Origin: Streptomyces sp. NBC_01294
GTDB taxonomy: Bacteria > Actinomycetota > Actinomycetes > Streptomycetales > Streptomycetaceae
NCBI RefSeq assembly: GCF_035917235.1
Contig: NZ_CP108423.1
Span: forward strand, 1,488,001 to 1,552,000
Direction: 5' to 3'
DNA length: 64,000 nt
The notes beneath the pieces are model-generated. The model saw only the letters and a list, made by a program, of their open reading frames with translations. It searched no databases and was not told the DNA's origin. This document shows positions 50,833 through 59,747 of the stretch, in pieces (position 1 is the first letter of the stretch; the number at the start of each line of letters is the position of its first letter). A program made the position numbers and the translations under genes.

Positions 50833-51975
50833 TTACAGCACGTGCTGCGGGTCGGTGGCCGCCGCGCGCGGGACCAGGTCGGTGGGTCGGGGCCGGGCGT
50901 GGGCGGGCGGGCCGTCCAGCAGGACCGCGGCGATGCGGTCGCTCGCCCGGCCGTCCCAGAGCCCGGGGCAGCGCGGCGCGGGCGGATGGTCGAGCACCCG
51001 GTGCACGATGTCCGTGATGCGCTCCGGATCCGTGCCCGCCAGTACGTTGGTGCCCTCCTCCACGGTGATGGGACGCTCGGTGTTGTCCCGCAGGGTCACG
51101 CAGGGCACGCCCAGGGCGGTGGTCTCCTCCTGGACGCCGCCGGAGTCGGTGAGCACCAGGCGGGCGGAGTCCTGCAGGGCGATGAAGTCGAGGTATCCGG
51201 CGGCCGGTACCAGCCGGATGCCGCCGGGCACGCCCAGTTCGGCCAGCCGCTCCGCGGCCCGCGGGTGCACGGGCAGCAGCAGCGGGCAGCGGTCGGCGAT
51301 CTCGCCCAGGGCCTTCAGCAGGCCGCGCAGCGCCGCCGGGTCGTCCACGTTGGCCGGGCGGTGCAGGGTGACCAGGCCGTACCCGCCGCGGGTCAGCCCG
51401 TACCGGTCCAGGACGTCGGACCGCCTGGCCCGGTCCAGGTTGGCGAGGAGGGTGTCGATCATGACGTTGCCGACCACGTGGATCTGGTCGTCCCGGTAGC
51501 CCTCCGCCCGCAGGTTCGCGGCCGCGTCGGGCGAGGGGGCCAGCAGGAAGTCGCTGAGCCGGTCGGTGGCGACCCGGTTGACCTCCTCCGGCATGCTCCA
51601 GTCCCGGCTGCGCAGGCCCGCCTCCACGTGGGCCAGCAGCGGGCCGGCCTTCGCGGTCACCAGGGCGCAGGCGAGGGTGGAGTTGATGTCGCCGACCACC
51701 ACCACCGCGTCCGGGGCCAGCTCGTCGAGCAGCGGCTCGAAGGCCGCCATCACCCGCCCGGTCTGCTGGGCGTGGCTGCCGGATCCGGCGCCCAGGTAGC
51801 GGTCGGGCGGGCGGATGCCGAGGTCGCGGAAGAACACGTCGTTCATGGACTCGTCGTAGTGCTGCCCGGTGTGGACGAGGACCACCTCGGCGCCGCGGCG
51901 CTCCAGTGCGTCCATCACCGGTTTGATCTTCATGTAGTTGGGCCGGGCTCCGGCCACGCAGATGATCCTGGTCAT
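50833..51975 (-). CDS. wecB: UDP-N-acetylglucosamine 2-epimerase (non-hydrolysing)
   Basis: 380 residues, ATG start. WecB/WbpI family: VAGARPNYMKIKPV, HTGQHYD, VGDINSTLA, HVEAGLRSRDWSMPEE, VTLHRPANVDD and TDSGGVQEETTALGVP. It interconverts UDP-GlcNAc and UDP-ManNAc, or the diacetamido-uronic equivalents (WbpI). The gene lies 4 bases after the 6-dehydrogenase stop and 22 bases before the Wzz start. Together with WecC and WecG-like neighbours, a ManNAcA route is the simplest reading. Confidence 0.93.
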   Translation of the reverse strand: MTRIICVAGARPNYMKIKPVMDALERRGAEVVLVHTGQHYDESMNDVFFRDLGIRPPDRYLGAGSGSHAQQTGRVMAAFEPLLDELAPDAVVVVGDINSTLACALVTAKAGPLLAHVEAGLRSRDWSMPEEVNRVATDRLSDFLLAPSPDAAANLRAEGYRDDQIHVVGNVMIDTLLANLDRARRSDVLDRYGLTRGGYGLVTLHRPANVDDPAALRGLLKALGEIADRCPLLLPVHPRAAERLAELGVPGGIRLVPAAGYLDFIALQDSARLVLTDSGGVQEETTALGVPCVTLRDNTERPITVEEGTNVLAGTDPERITDIVHRVLDHPPAPRCPGLWDGRASDRIAAVLLDGPPAHARPRPTDLVPRAAATDPQHVL

Positions 51976-51979
51976 CGGC

Positions 51980-53236
51980 TCAGAGCACCTCCACCGTGGG
52001 TCCGGACACGCGGTTGCGGCAGTCGAGGACGAAGGAGGCGTGCTCGGTGACCATCCGGTAGTCGAAGGAGTCGTGGTCGGTGAGCAGGACGACCACGTCG
52101 GCGGCCGCCAGCTCCTTGCGGGTCGGCTCGACCCGTACGAGGCGGGCGTCGACCTTGATGCTCTCCACCACGTGGGGATCGGCCGCGCGGACCCTGGCCC
52201 CCATGTCGAGGAGCAGCTGCGCGATGCGTACGGCGGGGGACTCGCGCGCGTCGCCGGTGTTCTTCTTGTACGCCAGCCCGAGCAGCAGGACCCGGGAGCC
52301 GTTGACCGAGCGGCGCCTCGCGTTGAGCGCGTCGATCACGCGGCGCGTCACGTACTCGGGCATGTGGTTGTTGATGTCGTTGGCGAGTTCGACGAAGCGG
52401 AAGTTCTGGCCGAGTTCGCGCTGCACCCGCCAGTTCAGGTACGAGGGGTCGATCGGCAGGCAGTGGCCGCCGACGCCCGGGCCGGGGGTGAACTTCATGA
52501 AGCCGAAGGGCTTGCTGGACGCCGCCTCGATGGCCTGCCAGACGTCGATGTCGAGGTGGCGGGCGAACATCGCGATCTCGTTGACCAGGGCGATGTTCAC
52601 GTGCCGGAAGGTGTTCTCCAGCAGTTTGGCCAGTTCGGCCTCCTTGGGCGAGCGCACCGGGACCGTGGTGTCGACGAGTTCCCCGTAGAAGGCCTCGACG
52701 GCCTTCAGGGAACGGGCGTCGACGCCGGAGACCACCTTGGGGGTCTGCTGGAAGCCCCAGACGGTGTTCCCGGGGTCGATCCGCTCGGGGCTGTAGCCGA
52801 GGTGGAAGTCCTCGCCCGCGGTGAGCCCGGAGCCGTCCTCCAGGATGGGCGCGAAGAGCTCCTCGGTGGTGCCCGGATAGGTGGTGGACTCCAGGACGAC
52901 GGTCGCGCCCGGGCGCAGGAAGCGGGCCAGGGTGTGCGCCGACTCCTCGATGTAGCGCAGGTCGGGGGCACCGTCCTGTAACGGGGTGGGGACGGTGACG
53001 ACGGCGACGTCGAAGCCGCCGCAGTCCCGGGCCAGTTCGCTCGGGCGGTAGGTGCCGTTCGCCAGCGCCCGGTTCAGCCGTTCGGAGGAGACGTCCTCCA
53101 CGTACGACTCGCCGGCGGCGAGGCTCTTGACCCGCCGCGTGTCCACGTCGTACCCGATCACCTGGTGTCCGACCTCGGCGGCCCGGATGGCCAGCGGCAG
53201 TCCGACGTATCCCTGTCCCACGACGACGACACGCAT
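51980..53236 (-). CDS. wecC: UDP-N-acetylhexosamine 6-dehydrogenase (WecC/WbpA-like)
   Basis: 418 residues, ATG with AGGAGT upstream. NAD-binding VVVGQGYVGLPLA, the catalytic Cys259 in PGPGVGGHCLPIDPSYL, and VLLLGLAYKKNTGDARESPA in the C-terminal domain. It oxidises C6 of UDP-ManNAc (WecC) or UDP-GlcNAc (WbpA) to the uronic acid in two NAD-dependent steps; both readings fit the neighbourhood. The start shares a base with the WecG-like stop (TGATG). The frame upstream to 53374 is not used. Confidence 0.93.
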   Translation of the reverse strand: MRVVVVGQGYVGLPLAIRAAEVGHQVIGYDVDTRRVKSLAAGESYVEDVSSERLNRALANGTYRPSELARDCGGFDVAVVTVPTPLQDGAPDLRYIEESAHTLARFLRPGATVVLESTTYPGTTEELFAPILEDGSGLTAGEDFHLGYSPERIDPGNTVWGFQQTPKVVSGVDARSLKAVEAFYGELVDTTVPVRSPKEAELAKLLENTFRHVNIALVNEIAMFARHLDIDVWQAIEAASSKPFGFMKFTPGPGVGGHCLPIDPSYLNWRVQRELGQNFRFVELANDINNHMPEYVTRRVIDALNARRRSVNGSRVLLLGLAYKKNTGDARESPAVRIAQLLLDMGARVRAADPHVVESIKVDARLVRVEPTRKELAAADVVVLLTDHDSFDYRMVTEHASFVLDCRNRVSGPTVEVL

Positions 53237-54006
53237 CAGTGACTCCTGTTCGCGGAACCGGCGGACGGTGTGCGGTGGATGAGCTCCCGGACCGTCATGG
53301 CGAGGAAGGCGGCGTTGGTGGTGAGGTAGCGCTTGCCGAGGCGGCGCGGTTCCTGGAGGGTGCGGTAGAACCATTCGAGTCCCATCCGCTGCCAGATCAG
53401 TGGGGCCCGTTTGGTGATGCCGGCGAGGATGTCGAAGGAGCCGCCGACGCCGTGCACGACGTGGGCGCCGGTGCGCTTGCCGTAGCCGGCGGTGAAGATC
53501 TCCTTCTTGGGCGAGGTCATGCCGAGGAACAGCAGCTGCGCGCGGCTGTCCGCGACGGCGTCGGCGATCGCCTCCTGGTCCCCGTCGGCGAAGTAGCCGT
53601 TGCGGCTCCCGGCGACCCGCAGTTCGGGGAAGCGTTCGGAGATCTGCCGGAGCATCATCTCCAGGACCTCCTGCCGGGCGCCGAGCAGGTAGACGGGGAT
53701 GTCCGCCGCCTCGGCCGCGGCGAGCAGGCGCATGAACAGGTCGATGCCGGCGACCCGCTCGGGCAGCCGGACGCCGAGGACGCGGCCCGCCCAGACCACC
53801 GCCTGGCCGTCGGCCAGGACGAGGTCGCAGCCGGCGACCGCCTCGGCGAGGCGGGGGTCGCGCCGCATGTTGACGAGCTTGGCGGCGTTGACCATCCCGA
53901 TCTCGATCTGTTCGCCGCGCCGCACCGCCTCCAGGCAGCGCTGCACGGTCTCTTCCATGGTCAGGGCGTCGAGCCGGATCCCGAAGAGGGTGTGTCGTCG
54001 GGTCAT
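53236..54006 (-). CDS. WecG/TagA/CpsF-family glycosyltransferase (GT26)
   Basis: 256 residues, ATG overlapping the preceding stop (ATGA). GT26 landmarks: MVNAAKLVNMRRDPRL, ADGQAVVWAGRVLG, ERVAGIDLFMRLL, VYLLGARQE, FLGMTSPKKEIF and VHGVGGSFDILAG. WecG transfers ManNAcA and TagA transfers ManNAc to lipid-linked GlcNAc. Adjacency to WecB- and WecC-like genes suggests a ManNAcA-type second sugar on the undecaprenyl carrier. Confidence 0.9.
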   Translation of the reverse strand: MTRRHTLFGIRLDALTMEETVQRCLEAVRRGEQIEIGMVNAAKLVNMRRDPRLAEAVAGCDLVLADGQAVVWAGRVLGVRLPERVAGIDLFMRLLAAAEAADIPVYLLGARQEVLEMMLRQISERFPELRVAGSRNGYFADGDQEAIADAVADSRAQLLFLGMTSPKKEIFTAGYGKRTGAHVVHGVGGSFDILAGITKRAPLIWQRMGLEWFYRTLQEPRRLGKRYLTTNAAFLAMTVRELIHRTPSAGSANRSH

Positions 54007-55172
54007 CTCTGGGTCCCCCCGAGCCATGCGAAGAGGAGCCAGCCGAACTCGTACGGCCGGCACTCCCGGTCCACGGCGCCGGGGCGGAAGACCCGGTCCA
54101 GCGGTGCGAGCCGCGCGCCCGGTGCCACCCGGGTGGTGAGGCCGCGGGCGGCGCGGACGGCCTTCTTCGGATCGCCGCGGTAGACCTTGCGCCAGGTGAC
54201 GCCGAAGTCCTCGCGGATCATCGGCTCCCGCGGGGTCCCGGCGGGCCCGGCGAGTTCGGGCACCTGCGTCATCCAGCGCAGCCCCCGGCGGATCGCAGGA
54301 CCGAAGTCGGTGCCGCCGGCTTCGGCCAGGTCGAACAGGGCGGTCGGGGCCATCGCGTGCTGGTGCACGCTGTAGACCGGGTAGCCCTCGACCACGCCGC
54401 CCGTGCGGGCGTCGTAGTGCCACCACCACTGTCCGCCGTCCCCCTGCAGGTCGCAGATGCGGGCGGCGCAGGCGTCGGCGGCCTCCAGCGCTTCCGCATC
54501 CCCGCCGCTCGCGTGCAGCCGGGCCAGCGCCTGCAGCGGATAGGTCTGGTCGGCGAAGCAGGCCACGTGGGACCGGTATCCGGGGACCAGTCCGGGCCCG
54601 GTGGCGTGCGGGAAGAGCGGGCCGTCGCCGACCCGGGCCGCCAGCAGCCGGCTCCGGGCGGCCGCGATGCGGTCCTCCACGTCGGCCGCGGCGCGCGCGG
54701 CGACGAGGGCGGAGAGCACCCAGGCCGCCTCGACGGTGTACCGGGGCCGTCCGGGCAGGTCCAGGGCGGCCACCCGGTCGAGGGCGTCGGTCAGTTTGGG
54801 GTGGCCGGTCTCGGCGGCGGCCCAGGCGATGAGCGCCGCGTCGCCGAGGTTCGCCACCGCCGGCAGCCGCTCCACGAGCAGCCCGGTGAACTCCTGTGCG
54901 GAGCGCCCGCCGAACAGGGCACGCTGCCGGTCCTCGGGGAGGAACCGGGCGCCGAGCGCGGTGATGGCCGCGTACCGGGTGCTGGTCCCCCGCTGTTCCA
55001 GCCGGGGGGCGCCCTCGGGCGAGATGACGCCCGCCCGGGTGAACACGAAGGTCTCGGCCTCCGGCAGGTACATCGCGGGCAGCCCTGCCTCGGCCAGCGC
55101 GAGCAGCCGCTCGGCGAGGGCGTGCAACGGCAGGTCCTCGCGGGCCAGTGCTCCTAATCGCGTGGTGGTCAT
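54003..55172 (-). CDS. Alpha/alpha-toroid-like protein of unknown function
   Basis: 389 residues, ATG with GGTGGGGA upstream. Repeated helical segments with aromatic ends (RYTVEAAWVLSALVAA, YPLQALARLHASGG, GQWWWHYDARTG, HQHAMAPTALFDLAEAGG) recall six-hairpin glycosidases or prenyltransferase-type toroids. No signal peptide, so cytosolic. GQWWWHYD and VYSVHQHAM are candidate active-site segments. It is the first gene of the wec block (ATGA overlap with the WecG-like gene), suggesting a role in precursor processing. I do not recognise a named family with certainty. Confidence 0.75.
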   Translation of the reverse strand: MTTTRLGALAREDLPLHALAERLLALAEAGLPAMYLPEAETFVFTRAGVISPEGAPRLEQRGTSTRYAAITALGARFLPEDRQRALFGGRSAQEFTGLLVERLPAVANLGDAALIAWAAAETGHPKLTDALDRVAALDLPGRPRYTVEAAWVLSALVAARAAADVEDRIAAARSRLLAARVGDGPLFPHATGPGLVPGYRSHVACFADQTYPLQALARLHASGGDAEALEAADACAARICDLQGDGGQWWWHYDARTGGVVEGYPVYSVHQHAMAPTALFDLAEAGGTDFGPAIRRGLRWMTQVPELAGPAGTPREPMIREDFGVTWRKVYRGDPKKAVRAARGLTTRVAPGARLAPLDRVFRPGAVDRECRPYEFGWLLFAWLGGTQR

Positions 55173-55325
55173 CGGGTCCCCACCCCGGCTCCCCGGGCGC
55201 TGCGCGCACCCCGTATGTCCGAGCAGTACGGCTCCAACACACCTACCCCCTCTGATCGCTCCTCGGGCGGACCTGGCGGCCGTCGCCCGGCGGAGGGGAA
55301 CTGCGCGTGACGCACCCGTGCCCGC

Positions 55326-55345
55326 GGCGTCGTGAAGACGACGCC
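55326..55345. promoter_or_regulatory. Stem-loop with GAAG tetraloop
   Basis: Perfect GGCGTCGT-gaag-ACGACGCC, 154 bases before the toroid gene; C/G extends the stem to 9 bp. Terminator, attenuator or leader structure. Confidence 0.5.
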
Positions 55346-55493
55346 GGGGCACGAACCGTCCGAAGGCCGCCACTGGACCCCCCAGCGATGCCCCGGACCC
55401 GGGCGCGCGCGTGCTCGGCAGCGTCTCTGCGGGCGCGGTGAAACCGCGCCGCACGGCTCTGCCCGCGGTGCCCTCGTCGTACACAACCCCCCA

Positions 55494-55540
55494 CTGAGCA
55501 AGGCCTGTTGCCTGCTCAGATCCCGTGTGCAGGGACACGG
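55494..55540. terminator. Two adjacent stem-loops
   Basis: CTGAGCAAGGC / GCCTGCTCAG with one bulged A and a 5-base loop (55494-55519), then CCGTGT-N6-ACACGG (55523-55540). They lie about 70-115 bases past the WbpD-like stop. Confidence 0.45.
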
Positions 55541-55608
55541 TATGCCCACGGATGTTCGTTGATTGTGGTTTTGAGGAAATGGTGGTGCCCTAAATTGCCG
55601 ACATTCCG

Positions 55609-56208
55609 TCAGGTTCGCTCGGTGAGCGTGCCGTCCTTCTCGTCGTGCAGTGCGCCGGTACGCGGGCACTCCCAGGTGCCCGGCTCGTCCGCGCGCTCCA
55701 CCAGGCGCACCCCGGCCCGGCCCACCCACCCGATCCGGCGGGCCGGGACCCCCACCACCAGCGCGAAGTCCGGCACGTCCCTGGACACCACCGCGCCGGC
55801 CGCGACCAGCGCCCAACGCCCTACGCGCACCCCGGCCACGCAGACCGAGCGGGCTCCCAGCGAGGCCCCCTCGGCCACCACGACCCCTGCGGCCTCCCAG
55901 TCGCCGTCGCGCTTGAGCCGGCCGTCGGGTTCGACCGCGCGCGGGTAGAAGTCGTTGGTGAGGACGGCCGCCGGACCGATGAACACCCCGTCGCCGAGTA
56001 CGGCGGGCTCGTATACGAGGGCGTAGTTCTGCAGCTTCACGTGGTCCCCGATCCGCACGCCCGGCCCGACGTACGCACCGCGCCCCACGATGCAGCCGCG
56101 CCCGAGCCGCGCGTCCTCCCGTATCTGCGCCAGATCCCAGATCGTGGTCCCCTCGCCGAGTTCGGCGCTCTCGTCGACCTGCGAGGAGGGTTGGATACGA
56201 ACGCTCAC
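55609..56208 (-). CDS. WbpD-like sugar N-acetyltransferase
   Basis: 199 residues, GTG with AAGGGGA upstream. Left-handed beta-helix hexapeptide repeats run through most of it (GEGTTIWDLAQIREDARLG, GAYVGPGVRIGDHV, AAVLTNDFYPRA, GARSVCVAGVRVGRWALVAA, DFALVVGVPARRIG). The TIWDLAQIRE and LTNDFYPRA segments resemble WbpD/WlbB, which acetylate the 3-amine of UDP-GlcNAc(3NH2)A. It belongs functionally to the Gfo/Idh-aminotransferase pair 20 kb away. Confidence 0.9.
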   Translation of the reverse strand: MSVRIQPSSQVDESAELGEGTTIWDLAQIREDARLGRGCIVGRGAYVGPGVRIGDHVKLQNYALVYEPAVLGDGVFIGPAAVLTNDFYPRAVEPDGRLKRDGDWEAAGVVVAEGASLGARSVCVAGVRVGRWALVAAGAVVSRDVPDFALVVGVPARRIGWVGRAGVRLVERADEPGTWECPRTGALHDEKDGTLTERT

Positions 56209-56252
56209 GGCGCGGGTCCCCTTACGGTTCGCGAGGCGTGCGGATGCACGGG

Positions 56253-56327
56253 TACGGATCTACGGATCTACGGGCGTGCTGATGTGCCGACGTACGGTCG
56301 TGCGACCGTTCGAGTGCACATGTGTGC
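56253..56327. promoter_or_regulatory. Repeats upstream of the WbpD-like gene
   Basis: TACGGATC twice plus TACGG (56253-56273), then inverted repeats ACGGTCG-tg-CGACCGT (56294-56309) and GCACA-tg-TGTGC (56316-56327). Within the 209-base gap to the SARP gene; probable operator region. Confidence 0.5.
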
Positions 56328-56417
56328 GGCTGACGGGGCGAGCATATGCGCCGGCGGCCCGTCCCACCCGTGGATCAACCCACTGTTCATCCACCGCACT
56401 TGGAGCGCCGCCGGAAC

Positions 56418-57233
56418 TCAGCCGTCCTGGCGCAGTACCGGCATCACCATCAGCTCCGGGTCCTGCAGCAGCAGCCGCTCCTGGAGGGTGCGCAGGGCCG
56501 GCCCCGGCTCCACGCCCAGTTCCTCGACGACCCGGCCGCGCTGGGCGGCGTAGAGCGTCAGCGCCTCGTTGCCCCGGTCCGACCGGTGCAGCGCGAGCAT
56601 CAGCAACCACAGGAAGCGCTCCCGCAACGGGTACTTGTGCACCGCGTACTGCAGATAGGGCACGGCGTTGCGGTGACGTCCCAACTCCAGTTCCAGCTCG
56701 GCGCGCACCTCCATCTCCGCGAGGAAGCGCTCCTGGCGGTAGAGCCGCTCGCGCTCCAGCATGGGCCCTTCGAGCCCCTCCCCGAGCGGGCCCGTGGACA
56801 TCGTGCGCGCCTCCTCCAGCAGCCGGGCCGCCTCGACGAGCTCGCCCGCGCGCACCGCGGCGAGCCCGGCCGCCGCCAGCCTTTCGTACGTGTAGAGGTC
56901 CACGTCGGCGCCCCCGACATCCAGCAGGTAGCCGCCGCCCGCCCACTCCAGCCGCACGCCCAGGCCGCGCAGCCCCGAGACCGACTTCTGGATCAGGTTC
57001 TTCGCGTACGCCGGGGACTCCTCGCCCCAGAGCGACTCGACGAGCTGCTCCACTCCGGTCTCCAGCCCCGGCCTGAGCAGCAGGACGGCCAGCAGCGCCT
57101 GCTGCTTGGGCGGCCCCGGATCCAGCACCTGCCCGGCGTGCCGCACCCGGAGCAGCCCCAGCAGTCGAAAACTCATCCCCGACGTGCCGTCGCCGCCCAG
57201 GACGCCGCGCTCGCGCAGCAGCACACCCGACAT
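56418..57233 (-). CDS. SARP-family transcriptional regulator
   Basis: 271 residues from the second ATG at 57233, which lies an ideal distance from GGGGGAG (the first ATG at 57239 abuts it). The N-terminal winged helix (SFRLLGLLRVRHAG to NLIQKSVSGLRGLG, about 20-100) binds direct repeats; the BTAD domain follows (LYTYERLAAAGLAAV, LREARTM-like LEEARTMSTGPLGEG, LYRQERFLAEMEVR). No NB-ARC or TPR extension, so it is the short SARP type. It is divergent from the MMPL transporter and could also affect the polysaccharide genes. Confidence 0.88.
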   Translation of the reverse strand: MSGVLLRERGVLGGDGTSGMSFRLLGLLRVRHAGQVLDPGPPKQQALLAVLLLRPGLETGVEQLVESLWGEESPAYAKNLIQKSVSGLRGLGVRLEWAGGGYLLDVGGADVDLYTYERLAAAGLAAVRAGELVEAARLLEEARTMSTGPLGEGLEGPMLERERLYRQERFLAEMEVRAELELELGRHRNAVPYLQYAVHKYPLRERFLWLLMLALHRSDRGNEALTLYAAQRGRVVEELGVEPGPALRTLQERLLLQDPELMVMPVLRQDG

Positions 57234-57398
57234 GTTCATCTCCCCCGCGCCCGAACCCTCGTACGGAGGCTAGGCATTACCGGCCGGTTCTCGCGAAAGG
57301 GAGTCCACAGGGTGGTCAGCGATCGTTCCAGCGGGTCGTGAAGGCCCCTGGGCGAGGGTGGCGCAGCACCTTCCCCCTCTCGCTCCTGGAGACGAACG

Positions 57399-59696
57399 AT
57401 GACCGGTCCCGTCCGCCCCGTGGCACGCCCGCCCGCCCTGCAGCGGTGGGGGCGGGTGACCGCCGGCCGCTCCCGGCTCCTGGTGTGGGCCGGTCTCGCG
57501 CTGGCCGTACTCGGCCTGGTCCTGGCCGCCGGCACCATGGACCGCCTGGTCCTGAGCCGGTTCGAGAGCCCCGGCTCCGAGTCGCTGCGCACCCGGGCCG
57601 TCCTGGAGGAGGAGTTCGGGACGGGTACTCCCGGCGTGCTGCTGATGGTCACGGCCGCGCGGGGCACCGTGGACGACAGTGCGGTCGCGGCCGAGGGGCG
57701 GGCGCTGGAGCAGGAACTGGCCCGGCAGGAGGGGGTGGCCGAGGCCGCCTCGTACTGGTCGCGCGGTCACTCCCCCGCCATGCGCTCCGCCGACGGGCGC
57801 CAGGCCCTCGTCATCGCCCGGATGTCCGGCACGGTGACGGAGGCCCGCGCCAGACTGGCGGACCTCTCACCGGCCTTCACCCGGGACGGTGCCCGGGTGT
57901 CGGTGCGGGTCGGCGGCGGGGACGAGGTCTTCCGGCAGGCCGCCGAGCAGGCCCGCAAGGACTTCCTGCGGGCCGAGCTGATCGTCTTCCCGCTGGTGCT
58001 GCTCCTGCTGTTCGCCATCTACCGGCGCCTCTCGGCCGCCTTCCTCACCCTCGGCATGGGCCTGTTCTCGGTGGTCACCACCCTGGCCCTGCTGCGCGGG
58101 GTCACCTACGTCACCGACGTGTCGACCTTCGCCGCGAACCTGGCCCTGGTGATGGGCATCGGACTCGGCGTCGACTACAGCCTCTTCGTGATCAGCCGGT
58201 TCCGCGAGGAGCTGCGCGCCGGACGCCCCGTCGCCGACGCCGTCGAGCACACGGTCGCGCGGGCGGGCCGCACCGTCGCGTTCAGCGGCCTCACCGTGGT
58301 CCTGTCGCTGTCCGCCCTGCTGCTCTTCCCCTTCCCCTTCCTGCGCTCGTTCGCGTACGCCGGCATCGCCACGGTCCTCACCTCGGTCTTCGCGGCGCTG
58401 GTGGTCCTGCCCGCCGCGCTGGCCCGGCTGGGCCTGCGGGTCGCCCGCCCGTCCGCGGACGGCCGCTCCGCAGGTGCCCGCTCCGCCGGTGCCCGCTCCG
58501 GCGGCGGGTGGTGGCACGGCACGGCACTGCGCATGATGCGACGGCCGCTGCTGTACGGGATCCCGGCCCTGGCGGTACTGCTGGGACTGGCCTCGCCGGC
58601 GCTCGGGCTGACCTTCGGCGTACCCGACGACCGGGTGCTGCCCGCGGGCGTGTCCAGCAGGGTGGTGCAGCAGGAGATCCGCGACCGCTTCGCCGCGGAG
58701 GAGATGGACGCGATCCAGGTCCTGCGCCCCGGTCAGGCGGGCGGCCCGGCGAACGGGGCCGCCATCGAGGCCACGGCCCTGGACCTGTCCCGGATCGCGG
58801 GGATCCACCAGGTCGACGCCCTCACCGGCTCGTACGCGCAGGGCCGGAGGATCGCCGAACCGGGCCCCTCCGCCGCCCGGTTCTCAGGCGAGCGGGACAC
58901 CTGGTACTCGGTGGTCGCCACCCACCGCGGCCTCGACCGGGACATCGACCGGGTGCTCGCCGGGATCCGTGCCGTCCCCGGAGTGCAGGTCGGCGGCTAC
59001 CCCGCCGAACTGAGTGACTTCCGCGACGAGCTGACCGGCCGACTGCCCCTGGTGCTCGGGCTGATCCTGGTGACCACCTTCCTGGTCCTGTTCCTGATGA
59101 CCGGCAGCGTGCTGCTCCCGGCGAAGGCGATGCTCCTCAACACCCTCAGCATGGGGGTGATGGCCGGAGTGCTCGTGTGGATCTTCCAGGAGGGCCATCT
59201 GTCCGGGGTGCTGGGCTTCACGCCGAGCGGATCGATCGAACCGAGCATCCCCATCCTGATGTTCTGCATCGCCTTCGGGCTCTCCATGGACTACGAGGTC
59301 TTCATGCTGGCGCGGATCAAAAAGGAGTACGACCGCACCGGCGACAACCTCGGCGCCGTGGCCACCGGGCTGGAGCGCGGCGGCCCGCTGATCACCTCGG
59401 CGGCGGTCGTCCTCGCCGCCTCCTTCGCCACGTACGCCTCGTCCGGGATCGTCTTCCTGAAGATGCTGGGCATCGGCATGGTCGCGGTGGTCCTGATCGA
59501 CGCCACGCTGATCAGAGCGGTTCTCGTACCGGTCTCCATGCGGCTGGCCGGACGGGCCAACTGGTGGGCCCCGGCCCCGCTGCGCGCGTTCCACGCACGA
59601 TTCGGGATCTCTGAGTCCGTTTCGGCGGTCAACCCGCCCGGGTCGGCGCGTTGGCGTGCGCAAAGTGGTGAAACCCGATCGGCTGTGCCGCGTTAG
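57399..59696 (+). CDS. MMPL-family (RND) transporter
   Basis: 765 residues, ATG with GGAGACG upstream. Twelve predicted helices in two halves, each with an extracytoplasmic loop after helix 1 and 7. Conserved helix motifs GLGVDYSLFVISRFREEL and FGLSMDYEVFMLARIKKEYD carry the Asp-Tyr proton-relay pairs. A GARSAGARSGGG linker joins the halves. The family exports lipids or small molecules using the proton gradient; substrate unknown. Divergent from the SARP gene, which may regulate it. Confidence 0.92.
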   Translation: MTGPVRPVARPPALQRWGRVTAGRSRLLVWAGLALAVLGLVLAAGTMDRLVLSRFESPGSESLRTRAVLEEEFGTGTPGVLLMVTAARGTVDDSAVAAEGRALEQELARQEGVAEAASYWSRGHSPAMRSADGRQALVIARMSGTVTEARARLADLSPAFTRDGARVSVRVGGGDEVFRQAAEQARKDFLRAELIVFPLVLLLLFAIYRRLSAAFLTLGMGLFSVVTTLALLRGVTYVTDVSTFAANLALVMGIGLGVDYSLFVISRFREELRAGRPVADAVEHTVARAGRTVAFSGLTVVLSLSALLLFPFPFLRSFAYAGIATVLTSVFAALVVLPAALARLGLRVARPSADGRSAGARSAGARSGGGWWHGTALRMMRRPLLYGIPALAVLLGLASPALGLTFGVPDDRVLPAGVSSRVVQQEIRDRFAAEEMDAIQVLRPGQAGGPANGAAIEATALDLSRIAGIHQVDALTGSYAQGRRIAEPGPSAARFSGERDTWYSVVATHRGLDRDIDRVLAGIRAVPGVQVGGYPAELSDFRDELTGRLPLVLGLILVTTFLVLFLMTGSVLLPAKAMLLNTLSMGVMAGVLVWIFQEGHLSGVLGFTPSGSIEPSIPILMFCIAFGLSMDYEVFMLARIKKEYDRTGDNLGAVATGLERGGPLITSAAVVLAASFATYASSGIVFLKMLGIGMVAVVLIDATLIRAVLVPVSMRLAGRANWWAPAPLRAFHARFGISESVSAVNPPGSARWRAQSGETRSAVPR

Positions 59697-59747
59697 ACGG
59701 GTGGGCCGCCGTTCGCCCGCGGTGCAGTCGAGAGTACGAGGAGCACG

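Larger units (their letters stand above)
55173..55608. other. 436-base intergenic region rich in inverted repeats
   Basis: Between the WbpD-like stop and the toroid gene, both minus. It holds three stem-loops listed separately and an AT-richer patch at about 55557-55600 (TTGATTGTGGTTTTGAGG), unusual for this genome. It probably contains the WbpD terminator and the promoter and leader of the wec operon. Confidence 0.6.

Noticed and set aside
57323..57340. SARP-type direct repeats (TCGT twice) before the MMPL gene
   Set aside because: Spacing is 13, not the 11 or 22 bp expected, and the heptamers differ.
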